DNA from: Deinococcus radiotolerans
Lineage (GTDB): Bacteria; Deinococcota; Deinococci; Deinococcales; Deinococcaceae
Direction: 5' to 3'
Length of the DNA stretch: 64,000 nt
NCBI RefSeq assembly: GCF_014647435.1
Contig: NZ_BMPE01000008.1
Span: forward strand, 1 to 64,000
Below, piece by piece: positions 28,407 through 36,654 of the stretch. The stretch's first letter is position 1. Every line of letters begins with the position of its first letter. The notes under the pieces were generated by a model. The model saw only the letters and a program-made list of their open reading frames with translations, was not told the origin of the DNA and searched no databases. A program made the position numbers and the translations under genes.

Positions 28407-29624
28407 TCAGGTCCAGCTGACCTGACCGTACGTCTGCTCACGCGCCGGGCCCGCCGAGAAGATCACCACGGGGCAGCCCACGGTCTCCTCGATCAGGTCC
28501 AGGTACGCCTGCGCTTCCTTCGCGAGCGTCGCGCGGCTGTCAGCGCCGTCCGTGGTCGCCCAGCCCTTCATCTTCTTCCAGACGGGCTGACCGTCCGCGT
28601 CGTACGCCACGCAGACCGGGATTTCCTCCAGGCCCGCCAAGATGTCCATCTTGTTGATGACCAGCCCGTCCAGGCCGTTCACGTCCACCGCGTACTTCAG
28701 CAGCGCCAGGTCCAGCCAGCCCACCCGGCGCGGACGCCCGGTGGTCGTGCCGTACTCATCCCAGGGCTTGCTGCCGTCGCCACGCAGGCGCAGAATCCCG
28801 GCCTCGTCATGCACCTCGGTCACGAACGGCCCGTGCCCGACGCGGGTGTTGAAGGCCTTCGCCACGCCGTACACCTTGTGAATGGCCTTATGGTTCACGC
28901 CCGCACCCACCAGGATGCCGCCCACCGTGGGGTGGCTGCTGGTCACGAAGGGGTACGTGCCGTAGTTCAGGTCGAGCAGGGTCGCCTGCGCACCCTCGAA
29001 CAGCACGTTCCGGCCCTCCTTGATGGCGTCCCGCAGTTGCGCGCCGGTGTCCTGCACGAACGGCGAGAGCGCCTCGCGCACCGGCGCCAGGGCCTCCATG
29101 GCCACCTGCACGCTCGTCCAGCCTGCGTCACGGGTGCTGTTCGGCTTCGCTTCCAGCAGCCGCTCGACCCGCTCAGTCAGCACGCCGTCATCCAGCAGAT
29201 CACCAAAGCGGATGCCAACGCGGCGCGCGCGGTCCGCGTACGCCGGGCCAATCCCGCGCCCGGTCGTGCCCACGAAGTCCTTGCGGCCATCCACGAACTT
29301 GTGATGAGGCAGCACCAGATGCGCCCGGTCACTGATCCGCAGGTCCGGGTTCAGGCCACCCGCGATCAGGTTCCGGCGTTCCTCCAGGAACTTATCCGGG
29401 TCGATCACCATGCCGTCGCCCAGCACGCTGACCGTCCCGTCGTGCAGCACGCCGCTGGGCAGCAGGTTCAGCTTGAACGTCTGCCCCTTCGCGGTCACCG
29501 TGTGCCCGGCGTTCGCGCCACCCTGGTAGCGCACCACGAATTCGGCTTCCGGCGCGAGAAAATCCGTGATCTTCCCCTTGCCCTCATCGCCCCACTGGGC
29601 GCCCACAATTGCAATTCCAGGCAT
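28407..29624 (-). CDS. purA: Adenylosuccinate synthetase
   Basis: A 405-residue enzyme joining IMP and aspartate with GTP in AMP synthesis. The GTP loop GAQWGDEGKGK opens the protein with the catalytic Asp13-like residue, followed by NAGHTV, GTTGRGIGPAYADR and TTTGRPRRVGW. The C-terminal guanine motif INKMDIL is intact. The length is slightly below the E. coli enzyme, as usual in this lineage. The ATG at 29624 has GGAGGG upstream. folE lies downstream on the same strand after 133 bp. Confidence 0.97.
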   Translation of the reverse strand: MPGIAIVGAQWGDEGKGKITDFLAPEAEFVVRYQGGANAGHTVTAKGQTFKLNLLPSGVLHDGTVSVLGDGMVIDPDKFLEERRNLIAGGLNPDLRISDRAHLVLPHHKFVDGRKDFVGTTGRGIGPAYADRARRVGIRFGDLLDDGVLTERVERLLEAKPNSTRDAGWTSVQVAMEALAPVREALSPFVQDTGAQLRDAIKEGRNVLFEGAQATLLDLNYGTYPFVTSSHPTVGGILVGAGVNHKAIHKVYGVAKAFNTRVGHGPFVTEVHDEAGILRLRGDGSKPWDEYGTTTGRPRRVGWLDLALLKYAVDVNGLDGLVINKMDILAGLEEIPVCVAYDADGQPVWKKMKGWATTDGADSRATLAKEAQAYLDLIEETVGCPVVIFSAGPAREQTYGQVSWT

Positions 29625-29801
29625 CTCAGCCCTCCGGCCACGCGCACAGACTTGCCCTTCCCGCCAGACCGAAGCCCGGCAAAAAAAACACGGCGCGCAG
29701 CACCGTGCCTCAGTGTACGGGAAATGTCAGGCCACCCGGCAGGACTTGTTTACCCGGGCCGGACAGGAGGCACTCAAACCCTGTCACAACCCGTGCGCCG
29801 T

Positions 29802-30086
29802 TCAGGTGTCTTCGCGCTCTGTAGATCCTCTTCCCTCTCTGAAGTGCTCATGCGGGCGGTACGCACTGGTGAACCTCCCGATAAAGCCCGGCGTGGTCTG
29901 GTCAGCACGTTTGGCACGAAACGGCGTGTTGGTAACCGCCCAGTCATACATCCCTTCACCCAGCGGATATGAGGTCAGCAGTCCGGTCAGGCCATAACGC
30001 CGAATCCAGTTCTCGGCCTGCTCGCGGGTGGAGAACACGCCTGAGGCCAGGCGGGCCTCCTGACCATGAAAGACCCAGACTTCCAT
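29802..30086 (-). CDS. DUF7710-like small protein (94 residues)
   Basis: The protein begins MEVWVFHGQEARLASGVFSTREQAENWI and contains LTGLLTSYPLGEGMYDWAV and FIGRFTSAYRPHEH. This pattern is a widespread small domain of unknown function found across bacteria (the DUF7710 type, from memory). Its ATG shares one base with the yjbQ stop codon, so the two genes are translationally coupled. Codon use is normal until the last ten residues. No catalytic motif is visible. It is easily missed because a longer frame in the same register hides its true start. Confidence 0.75.
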   Translation of the reverse strand: MEVWVFHGQEARLASGVFSTREQAENWIRRYGLTGLLTSYPLGEGMYDWAVTNTPFRAKRADQTTPGFIGRFTSAYRPHEHFREGRGSTEREDT

Positions 30087-30511
30087 CACATCACTTCTCC
30101 CGTCAGCGTGAGCACCAGTCTTCTCGGGCCGCCGTGGTCGCGGTGTTCGCAGAGATACACGCCCTGCCACGTGCCCAGCGCGAGGCGGCCATTCTGGACG
30201 GGAAGGGTCAGGCTGGGGCCCAGGAGGCTGGCCTTGATGTGCGCGGCCATGTCGTCCGGGCCCTCCAGGGTGTGCTGGAAAGGCGCCCAGCCGTCGGGAA
30301 CGGCGTGGTTGAAGTACGTCTCGAAGTCGCGGCGGACGTCGGGGCTGGCGTTCTCGTTCAGGGTGAGGCTGGCGCTGGTGTGCTGAATGAACACGTGCAG
30401 CAGTCCGGCGCGGGTGCGCCCCAGTTCTGAAATGGCCCCGACAATCTCGCGGGTGATGAGGTGAAAGCCGCGCCGCCGTTCGGGCAGGGTCAGGGTGTGC
30501 TGGGCCCACAT
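30086..30511 (-). CDS. YjbQ/UPF0047 family protein
   Basis: A 141-residue member of the secondary thiamine-phosphate synthase (YjbQ) family. Diagnostic segments are LHVFIQHTSASLTLNENASPDV, DDMAAHIKASLLG, and LGTWQGVYLCEHRDHGG, which supply the conserved His and Glu residues of the active-site cleft. The in vivo role is unresolved; weak thiamine-phosphate synthase activity is reported for the E. coli member. TACCCT (30518-30523) lies 6 nt before the ATG. Confidence 0.92.
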   Translation of the reverse strand: MWAQHTLTLPERRRGFHLITREIVGAISELGRTRAGLLHVFIQHTSASLTLNENASPDVRRDFETYFNHAVPDGWAPFQHTLEGPDDMAAHIKASLLGPSLTLPVQNGRLALGTWQGVYLCEHRDHGGPRRLVLTLTGEVM

Positions 30512-30517
30512 GCCCTC

Positions 30518-30523
30518 AGGGTA
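30518..30523 (-). promoter_or_regulatory. Leaderless-type -10 box of the yjbQ operon
   Basis: TACCCT on the minus strand, 6 nt before the ATG at 30511. Confidence 0.55.
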
Positions 30524-30579
30524 CCTTCAACGGTCCGGGTTCTTTGCGGCGGTTTAACCGGGGGGACGCACCGTGAGGC

Positions 30580-30882
30580 ATGACGCCCAGACCCCCTGCC
30601 CGCCCACCCCTGAAGCTCTTTGACGCGCGGCGCGCGACCGGCACACTGCTGCTGCTGACCGGGAGCCTGTCGCTGGGCCTGACGACGCTGTGGCTGGACC
30701 GCAGTGCGCACGCGACCTCGGCGCAGACGGCCACGCAGCCAGATTCCACGGACACCTGGGCCAGTGCCTCCGCGCAGGATGACGGGTGGCAGGACAGTGA
30801 CGACTGGGGGCAGGCCGCGCCGCAGAGTTCGTTCGACTCGCAGCCCGCGCAGAGTTCGCGTGGCTGGTCGCGGGGGTCGTGA
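30580..30882 (+). CDS. Small predicted membrane-anchored protein in the ApbE operon
   Basis: A 100-residue protein. A basic N-terminus is followed by a hydrophobic helix (TGTLLLLTGSLSLGLTTLWL, about residues 20-40) and a long Ser/Gln/Asp/Trp-rich tail that would be outside the cytoplasm. No family is recognised. It ends 1 nt before apbE starts, so it belongs to the operon. The tail could be the flavinylation target of ApbE, but I see no clear FMN-attachment consensus. Confidence 0.7.
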   Translation: MTPRPPARPPLKLFDARRATGTLLLLTGSLSLGLTTLWLDRSAHATSAQTATQPDSTDTWASASAQDDGWQDSDDWGQAAPQSSFDSQPAQSSRGWSRGS

Positions 30883-30883
30883 G

Positions 30884-31735
30884 ATGACCGCCCCGTCCTG
30901 CCCCGACCTGAGCCTGCGCGCGCTGGGCACCGAGGTTCGCGCGCAGGGGGCCGGGGCGTTCGCGGCGCTGCGTGAGGTGCGCCGCCTGGAACGCCTGCTG
31001 ACCCGCTTCCGGCCCTCACCGCTGACGGAGCTGAACGCCTGCGGGGAACTGCGCGACCCGCCCGCCGACCTGCGGCTGGCGCTGACGCACGCGCTAGACG
31101 TGGCCCACCGCACGCGCGGCCTGATCACGCCCGCCGTGCTCAGCGCCCTGGAAGCCGCCGGGTATACCACCGCGCCCGGAGCCGGGCCCAGGCGCCCCGC
31201 TGCGCCCGTGCCGGGGCTGGACGTGCTGGCGGGCGTGACGGTGCACGACGACCTGATCCGCCTGCCGCGCGGTGTGCGGCTGGATCTGGGCGGCACCGCC
31301 AAGAGCTGGATCGCCACGCAGGCCGCCCGCTGCCTGACCGGGGACGCGCTGCTGGACGCGGGCGGGGACCTGCACGCGCAGTTCACGCAGCCCGGCACGC
31401 TGGGCGTCCGCACCCCGGACGGGTCGCCGCTGTTCCTGAACGTCGGCTCGGGCGTCAGTGGCGTGGCCACCAGCAGCGTCCTGACGCGCGCTTGGGCGGG
31501 CGGGCATCACCTGATCGATCCGCGCACCGCCCGCCCTGCCGTCACGCCGTGGGTGCAGGTCACGGCCGTGGCGGGCCGCGTGACCGTCGCGGAAACCCTG
31601 GCGAAACTGGCGCTGCTAGGCGCAGACGACCTGCTGCGCGACCTCGCCCCGCCTGGCACGCGACTGATCGCGTTCGATGACGCGTACCGCGCCCACACCT
31701 GGGAAGACGGCTCGTGGGGCAGGTGGGCCGCATGA
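30884..31735 (+). CDS. apbE: FAD:protein FMN transferase
   Basis: A 283-residue ApbE-family enzyme that attaches FMN covalently to Ser/Thr of extracytoplasmic electron-transfer proteins. Recognisable elements are RLERLLTRFRPSPLTELN at the N-terminus, VRLDLGGTAKSWIATQAA, LLDAGGDLHAQ, and the C-terminal HHLIDPRTARPA and VTVAETLAKLALLG, which contain magnesium and FAD contacts. The N-terminus lacks an obvious signal peptide. Its stop overlaps the start of the membrane gene that follows (ATGA). Confidence 0.93.
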   Translation: MTAPSCPDLSLRALGTEVRAQGAGAFAALREVRRLERLLTRFRPSPLTELNACGELRDPPADLRLALTHALDVAHRTRGLITPAVLSALEAAGYTTAPGAGPRRPAAPVPGLDVLAGVTVHDDLIRLPRGVRLDLGGTAKSWIATQAARCLTGDALLDAGGDLHAQFTQPGTLGVRTPDGSPLFLNVGSGVSGVATSSVLTRAWAGGHHLIDPRTARPAVTPWVQVTAVAGRVTVAETLAKLALLGADDLLRDLAPPGTRLIAFDDAYRAHTWEDGSWGRWAA

Positions 31736-32391
31736 CCACCCGTCCGCCCAGCAGACCTAGCGTGAACAGCGTGCTGGACGACGAACGCAACACGACCCTG
31801 ACGGCCACGCTGCTCCTGATCTTCGCGCTGGCCTACCTAGCGTGCTGGCTGCACCTCGGGCCGCACACCCTGGCGTGGAGCCTCAACCGCGCCACCGGCA
31901 CCGTCGCGTACCTGCTGCTGGCCGTCACGACCGCCACCGGGGCACTGCTGGGCAGCCGCTCCGCCCCCGCGTGGCTCAGCCGCGCCCAGCAGGCCGGCTG
32001 GCACGGCATTGCCAGCGGCTTCGCCCTCGCCCTGGGCACGCTGCACGGCCTCCTGCTGACCGTGGACGCCACGTACCCGCAGTCCCTGCTGGCCGTCCTG
32101 ATCCCCGGCGCGAGCCGCGTGCTGCCCCTCCCGGTCGCGCTGGGCACCCTGGGCCTGTACGGACTGGCGCTGGTGATCCTCAGTAACCGCGCCCGGCGCC
32201 GCCTCAGCCCCCGCGTGTGGAAGGCGCTGCACCTCACGGCGTACCCCGCCTTCGCGCTCCTCACCGCGCACGGCGTCACGGCCGGCACCGATCAGCTGGG
32301 GCCGCTGTACGCCACGTCCGTGGCCCTCGTGGCCTTCACCTTCGGCCTGCGCCTGCTGGAAGAAACCGGGAAACGCCGCGCCGCACGCTGA
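31732..32391 (+). CDS. Ferric-reductase-like transmembrane protein
   Basis: A 219-residue membrane protein with about six hydrophobic helices. Conserved histidines are spaced as in ferric reductase / MsrQ-type b-haem proteins (WHGIASGFALALGTLHGLLL and WKALHLTAYPAFALLTAHG). It probably carries electrons across the membrane to a flavinylated partner. The ATG at 31732 overlaps the apbE stop; the in-frame ATG-like start at 31714 lies inside apbE. With apbE it resembles a reduced flavin-based extracytoplasmic electron-transfer module. Confidence 0.9.
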   Translation: MTTRPPSRPSVNSVLDDERNTTLTATLLLIFALAYLACWLHLGPHTLAWSLNRATGTVAYLLLAVTTATGALLGSRSAPAWLSRAQQAGWHGIASGFALALGTLHGLLLTVDATYPQSLLAVLIPGASRVLPLPVALGTLGLYGLALVILSNRARRRLSPRVWKALHLTAYPAFALLTAHGVTAGTDQLGPLYATSVALVAFTFGLRLLEETGKRRAAR

Positions 32392-32411
32392 AGACCCGCC
32401 CCCTGGTCCCC

Positions 32412-32823
32412 TCACCGTGACTGGTCGAGGGGACCTTCATCTGCCGTGTACCCGTTCCGTCCGGCACGCAACAGCCGACACACCGGCCACCGCTGCTTCT
32501 CTTCCAGATTGCCCGCCTGATCGAGGTTCACCCAGCAGGCGAGGCGTGCTGCCGTCGCCTCCTGAGAGCGGCGTCGCAGAATGGCCTGCACCCACTCCTG
32601 CGCGGCTCTGTCAGCGACCTGACCGCAGGGCATCGTTGACCGATTCCAGCAGCAGTTCACCCAGGTAGAACTCGGTCGCCCGGTCGGCGAAGTGACTCGC
32701 ATGTTCCCGTTAGAAGGCGGCGAAGTTCTGAGCCCGGTGCGGATCGGCGTTGACGATGCCCCAGTCCTGTTCAGGCCATCCATACAGGAGTGACAGGCTG
32801 CGCCCAGCCTGCTTCTGAGCCAT
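32412..32823 (-). pseudogene. Decayed gene of unknown function, with a stop codon and a frameshift
   Basis: Reading from the ATG at 32823 gives MAQKQAGRSLSLLYGWPEQDW and continues to a TAA at about 32710. The same frame resumes sensibly beyond it (REHASHFADRATEFYLGELLL). Near 32,630 the coding signal moves to another frame (VADRAAQEWVQAILRRRSQ) and ends at 32412 with LDQSR. I infer an ancestral protein of about 135 residues disabled by one nonsense change and one frameshift. The family is not recognised. It lies downstream of the dioxygenase-like gene on the same strand. Confidence 0.65.
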
Positions 32824-32891
32824 GACCTGAACTGTACCGGCAGAAGGGCCGCCCGGTCCTGACGGCTCCGGGCGGCGCGGTGGGTGGTGCG

Positions 32892-33728
32892 TCAGCGGGC
32901 GAGGCCGACGGTCAGGGTGGCCGAGTAACCCTTGGTGGCGTTGCCGGTGATCGTGGGCAGCTGCGTGGCGGCCCCATCGCTGAAGATGTTGTCGCGGCTC
33001 AGGCTGGTCTGGGTCAGGAAGCGGGCGCTGCTGCCGTAAGCCGCCTGGGTGTACGCCTGCTGGCACAGGGCCTGCGGGAGGGCCAGCTGTGAGGTCTGAA
33101 CCTTGTTCCTGGCGCTCGTGGCGCTGGCGAGGGTGGGGTACACCTCGAAGTGAATGTGAGGCCAGCGGCCGGGGTAGCAGCCGGGCACGATGGTCTGGAA
33201 GGTGACGTTGCCACCCGCGTCACTGGCCTGCACGCCGCGCAGGTAGTCCTCGCTGACGACGGGGGCGCTGTACATGCTGTAGTTGCCGTCGGCGGTGCAG
33301 TGCCAGACGTACACGGCGTACCCGCGCAGGGGGGCGCAGCTGCCGCTGACGTTGACGAGTTTCAGCGTGAGGGTCAGGGGCACGCCGGGGGCCACGTTGC
33401 CGGTGCCGAGGCTGCGGCGCAGGTCGCGGCGGACGATACCGCTGCGGGTCAGGACGTTGAGGCTCTGACCGCTGGCGACCGAGCCGTCAGCGGGGTACGG
33501 CCCGGCGGTTTCGGTGGGCATGACGGTGCACGCGGCGCTGGTGCCGGTGGCGGCGCTGACGCGGTTCCCGGCGAGCAGCCCGATGCCGAGCAGGCCCAGC
33601 CCCAGCACGTGGCGGCGGTCGAGGACGCTGCGGCTCAGCATGTTCGCGTCCGCCTGGAGGCCCAGGTTGTTCAGGTCGTCGTGGTGATCGTGGTCGTCGG
33701 CGGGGTACGGGCGGATCGGCTCGTTCAT
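32892..33728 (-). CDS. Intradiol ring-cleavage dioxygenase-like protein, Tat-exported
   Basis: A 278-residue protein. A Tat-type signal (LDRRHVLGLGLLGIGLLAG, about residues 36-55) follows an unusual Asp/His-rich start (PADDHDHHDDLNN). The non-haem iron site of intradiol dioxygenases is present: tyrosines in GNYSMYS and GCYPGRW and histidines in PHIHFEVY. ETAGPYPADGS is also typical. The family opens aromatic diols, but exported members in bacteria are poorly characterised and the substrate is not known. Confidence 0.9.
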   Translation of the reverse strand: MNEPIRPYPADDHDHHDDLNNLGLQADANMLSRSVLDRRHVLGLGLLGIGLLAGNRVSAATGTSAACTVMPTETAGPYPADGSVASGQSLNVLTRSGIVRRDLRRSLGTGNVAPGVPLTLTLKLVNVSGSCAPLRGYAVYVWHCTADGNYSMYSAPVVSEDYLRGVQASDAGGNVTFQTIVPGCYPGRWPHIHFEVYPTLASATSARNKVQTSQLALPQALCQQAYTQAAYGSSARFLTQTSLSRDNIFSDGAATQLPTITGNATKGYSATLTVGLAR

Positions 33729-33879
33729 GGGGGCTCCTGCGCGCCGCGTGGAGATGGGGGCGCTGCACCGTGAGAGTAGGCACGGTTGGTTAATCCAAGG
33801 GGTACGACCTCACTCAGAGGCGATGCACCCGCAGGAATCATGCGACCCAACACGATCAAGCACAGAGAGGTTGGTTCTC

Positions 33880-34248
33880 TTACCCCACTACGGCCTGAAT
33901 AACCCAATAGAAAGCAATCGATACCATGGCCAACAAAGCTGACGGCACACCAGTCCACATAAGTCTTGTCTTTCGCGCGACGACGACACCGTAAGCAATC
34001 CCATAGGCAGGAATTAACGGAAGACATAACGCAATGGCCTCAGAGTAGAGCAAAGGCCCAGTAAACACGATGAGGAATGTGATGGGGTACATCAACATGA
34101 GTATCAGAAGGACAATTTCCCATCTTCCAGCTTGAATAGGGCGGGATTTCGCCCATCCGATACAGAGTGGCAGCATCTGAAGTGCAGAGAAAAAGGCTGC
34201 CGCATTCGGAATGACATTAGCCCCTCTGAATCCCGTCGTCGAAGTCAT
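33880..34248 (-). CDS. Small membrane protein of unknown function in a low-GC patch
   Basis: A 122-residue protein with three to four hydrophobic segments (WEIVLLILMLMYPITFLIVFTGPLL, AIALCLPLIPAYGIAYGVVVA, VPSALLAMVSIAFYWVIQAVVG). No family is recognised. The region from about 33,790 to 34,420 is clearly poorer in GC than its surroundings and uses A/T-ending codons, suggesting recent acquisition. No ribosome-binding site stands out, so the start is uncertain. Confidence 0.55.
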   Translation of the reverse strand: MTSTTGFRGANVIPNAAAFFSALQMLPLCIGWAKSRPIQAGRWEIVLLILMLMYPITFLIVFTGPLLYSEAIALCLPLIPAYGIAYGVVVARKTRLMWTGVPSALLAMVSIAFYWVIQAVVG

Positions 34249-34425
34249 TGTGATAAAGGCTTACCAAGCTATGGGCAGAAGCAGGTTGGCCCAGAAGAAT
34301 ACTTTCGATTCAATTTCAATAAATTTCCGCAATGTGGTCACAAGGCCACTTATACCCCGCGCCTCAATTCTACGCCGGCGCAATTTGATTTACGGCAGGC
34401 GAGTGAAATATTCATGCGGGGCGGG

Positions 34426-34431
34426 TAGCGT
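34426..34431 (+). promoter_or_regulatory. Leaderless-type -10 box of the DUF4403 gene
   Basis: TAGCGT lies 7 nt before the ATG at 34439. Confidence 0.5.
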
Positions 34432-34438
34432 CTGGGGG

Positions 34439-35857
34439 ATGCCCGCCTCGCCTCCGACTGTGTCGTCCGTTCGCCTGATGCGTTTCCTCACGCCGGTCGT
34501 GTTGACTGCCGTCATGACTGCTCCCGCCGCGCTGGCCGCTCCTGCTCCCTCGACGCTCACGGTGCCGGTGTCGGTACCGCTGGCGGGCGTGCAGGGCGCG
34601 GCGAACGCGCGGGTGCCGCTGGAGTTCGCGCGGGTGAATGAACAGCGGTCATTCCTGGGCGGTCTGCTGACGGTTTCGCTGTCGGGGATGGTGACGCGGG
34701 CGGGGCACGTGCAGGTGCGCTCACTTCCGGACGGCTCGGGCCTGCGGGTCAGCGTGCCGATCCGCGCGGCCTTCCGGGCCGAGCCGGGCGGGGTGGGGGC
34801 GTTCCTGGCGCGTGACTTTGGTGGCGAGGCGACCGTGGCCCTGACGGTGGTGCCGACTGTCACGCCCGACTGGGAAGCGGACGTGGCGGTGAAAGGCGAC
34901 TACGCCTGGACGGACCCGCTGAGTGTGGAACTGGCGCAGGGCGTGCGGGTCAGCGTGCAGTCCCTGGTGGACGCGCAGGTGCGCGCGCAGCTGGACGCAC
35001 TGGCGGCGCAGGTGCGGACGTCCGTGCGGGAGCAGGCGCGGCTGCGGGAGCGGGCGGGGACGCTGTGGGCGCGCGCGCAGCAGCCGTGGACGCTGCCCAC
35101 ACCGGACCCCGCGTACGCGCGCGTGACGCCCCTGAACCTGAGCGTCTCGCCGTTCCGCTTCACGCCGGACGCACTGAAGGTCACGCTGGGCGCGCAGCTG
35201 CGCCTGGACGCCGGACTGGGCCGCGCGCCCGCCCAGGTGGCCCAGCCCCTCCCGCCCCTGCGCCGCAGCGAGACGCTGACCCCAGACGTGAACCTCAGCG
35301 TGCCTGCCCGTCTCCCCTACCCGGAACTGTCGGCGGCGGCCACGCGGGAGGCCGCGAAGCGCACCCTGACGCTGCCCGTCCCGACCTCACCCACGCTCCG
35401 CGTGACCGGCGTGACCCTGAGCGCGGCGGGCGCAGCCCTGAACGCGGCCGTGAGCCTCCAGATCAGCGGGCCGCTGGGCCTGAAACTGAATGCCACGGCG
35501 GACGTGCGCGGCACGCCCACCCTGGACGCCGCCGGACAGGTCCTGACCCTGAAGAACGTCACGGTCCGCACGCGCCGCGAGGGCCTGACGGGACGCGCGC
35601 TGGCGTGGCTGGCGGACGCCCGCGCGCAGGCGTACGTGGCGCAGGCCGCCCGCTTCGACCTGCGGCCGCGACTGGACGCCGTGCGCGCGCAGATGCAGAC
35701 GCGCCTGCCCTTCACGCCCACCCCCGGCGTGACCCTGAGCGGCACGCTGCGGTCCCTGAGCGTCACGGATGTGCGCGTCACCCCGGACGCCCTGATCGTG
35801 ACCGGCGAGGCCCTGGGCACCCTGAACGCCACGGTGGACGCCAGCGCCACCCGCTAA
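34439..35857 (+). CDS. Exported DUF4403-family protein
   Basis: A 472-residue protein with a signal peptide (MRFLTPVVLTAVMTAPAALAAPAPS, from an internal Met at residue 14). The pattern WTDPLSVELAQGVRVSVQSLVDAQVRAQLDALAAQV followed by REQARLRERAGTLWARAQQPW is characteristic of DUF4403, a family with repeated beta-rich lipid-transfer-like (BPI/TULIP-type) folds in some predictions. The function is unknown; it probably acts in the periplasm or at the envelope. The start at 34439 is favoured by the -10 box; 34478 is the alternative. Confidence 0.85.
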   Translation: MPASPPTVSSVRLMRFLTPVVLTAVMTAPAALAAPAPSTLTVPVSVPLAGVQGAANARVPLEFARVNEQRSFLGGLLTVSLSGMVTRAGHVQVRSLPDGSGLRVSVPIRAAFRAEPGGVGAFLARDFGGEATVALTVVPTVTPDWEADVAVKGDYAWTDPLSVELAQGVRVSVQSLVDAQVRAQLDALAAQVRTSVREQARLRERAGTLWARAQQPWTLPTPDPAYARVTPLNLSVSPFRFTPDALKVTLGAQLRLDAGLGRAPAQVAQPLPPLRRSETLTPDVNLSVPARLPYPELSAAATREAAKRTLTLPVPTSPTLRVTGVTLSAAGAALNAAVSLQISGPLGLKLNATADVRGTPTLDAAGQVLTLKNVTVRTRREGLTGRALAWLADARAQAYVAQAARFDLRPRLDAVRAQMQTRLPFTPTPGVTLSGTLRSLSVTDVRVTPDALIVTGEALGTLNATVDASATR

Positions 35858-35920
35858 ACCGAACCGCCTTCCCCTGGCGCGCGCAGAGCCCTGTCAGTGG
35901 GTGCGGCGCAGGATGTAAGC

Positions 35921-36193
35921 ATGTCGCCCCGACGCTTCACCGTGCACCTCGGTCTGGCCGCCCTGTCCTTCGTGGTGCCCGCCGTGTGGTCCAGCTGCAA
36001 CCGGCTCCTGCATCCCGCCCCGGCAGCAGTAACGCCACGATCGACCCCCGGCCAGACCACCGGGCTGCTCCCCTCGTGCGCGTCGGCGGCGGACCGGAAC
36101 ACGACGGGCGCGCCCCCCGCCCAGCAGGACGAGGCGGTGCGGGCGGCCTGCGAGGCGGCTCAGCTGGTGCACGCCCTGGAAGACACCCACTAA
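35921..36193 (+). CDS. Possible small membrane-anchored protein (90 residues)
   Basis: A short frame with a hydrophobic N-terminal segment (FTVHLGLAALSFVVPAVWSS) and a polar tail ending QQDEAVRAACEAAQLVHALEDTH. Codon bias is consistent with coding but the frame is short, and no good ribosome-binding site or clear -10 box precedes it. No family is recognised. It could be spurious. Confidence 0.35.
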   Translation: MSPRRFTVHLGLAALSFVVPAVWSSCNRLLHPAPAAVTPRSTPGQTTGLLPSCASAADRNTTGAPPAQQDEAVRAACEAAQLVHALEDTH

Positions 36194-36654
36194 CCTGTCG
36201 CTGGAGAAGCTCACTGCCCCTGCGGGAAGGAGGCCGCCCGCACCGCGGAACTCCGCCCCCTGCCCGCTGAACCTGGGTTGGTCGCAGCCCCACAACATAG
36301 GGAGGGGGCCATCCTCTGGGCGCGCTCGTGCGGGGCGCCCCTGGACGGTTCACCAGGGACCGGCAGCCAATGGGACCTGAAGGGGCAGGGGCTCCTAAGC
36401 ACTCTGTCGACAGCGCGCCGGGCACCCATTCACCTGCGGTGTCCCTGGTCACGCCGCATCCCCACGCTCTCCGCGTCCTGTGCGCCGCCCTTGTGCTCGC
36501 CGCTGAACGGCTCGCGCCCGGCCGCATCTCCGTCATCTGCAAGTTCAGGCACAGCGCAGATGGATAGCGCTCCGTGCAGCAGTCCCTGGGCGTGAGCCTG
36601 CGGCTGTCTGTTCCAGCTGCACCGACGATCCCTTCAGGGTGGCGCCCACCAAAG
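36194..36654. other. Gene-free stretch of 460 bp
   Basis: No convincing gene is seen on either strand. A + strand frame around 36,430-36,570 (reading ALRVLCAALVLAAERLAPGRI, then a TAG) has protein-like periodicity and might be the remnant of a decayed gene, but I cannot identify it. Confidence 0.4.

Noticed and set aside
30512..30530. Two TCA elements 11 bp apart before yjbQ
   Set aside because: Only two units occur and they overlap the -10 box; this is expected by chance and is not counted as a phased array.
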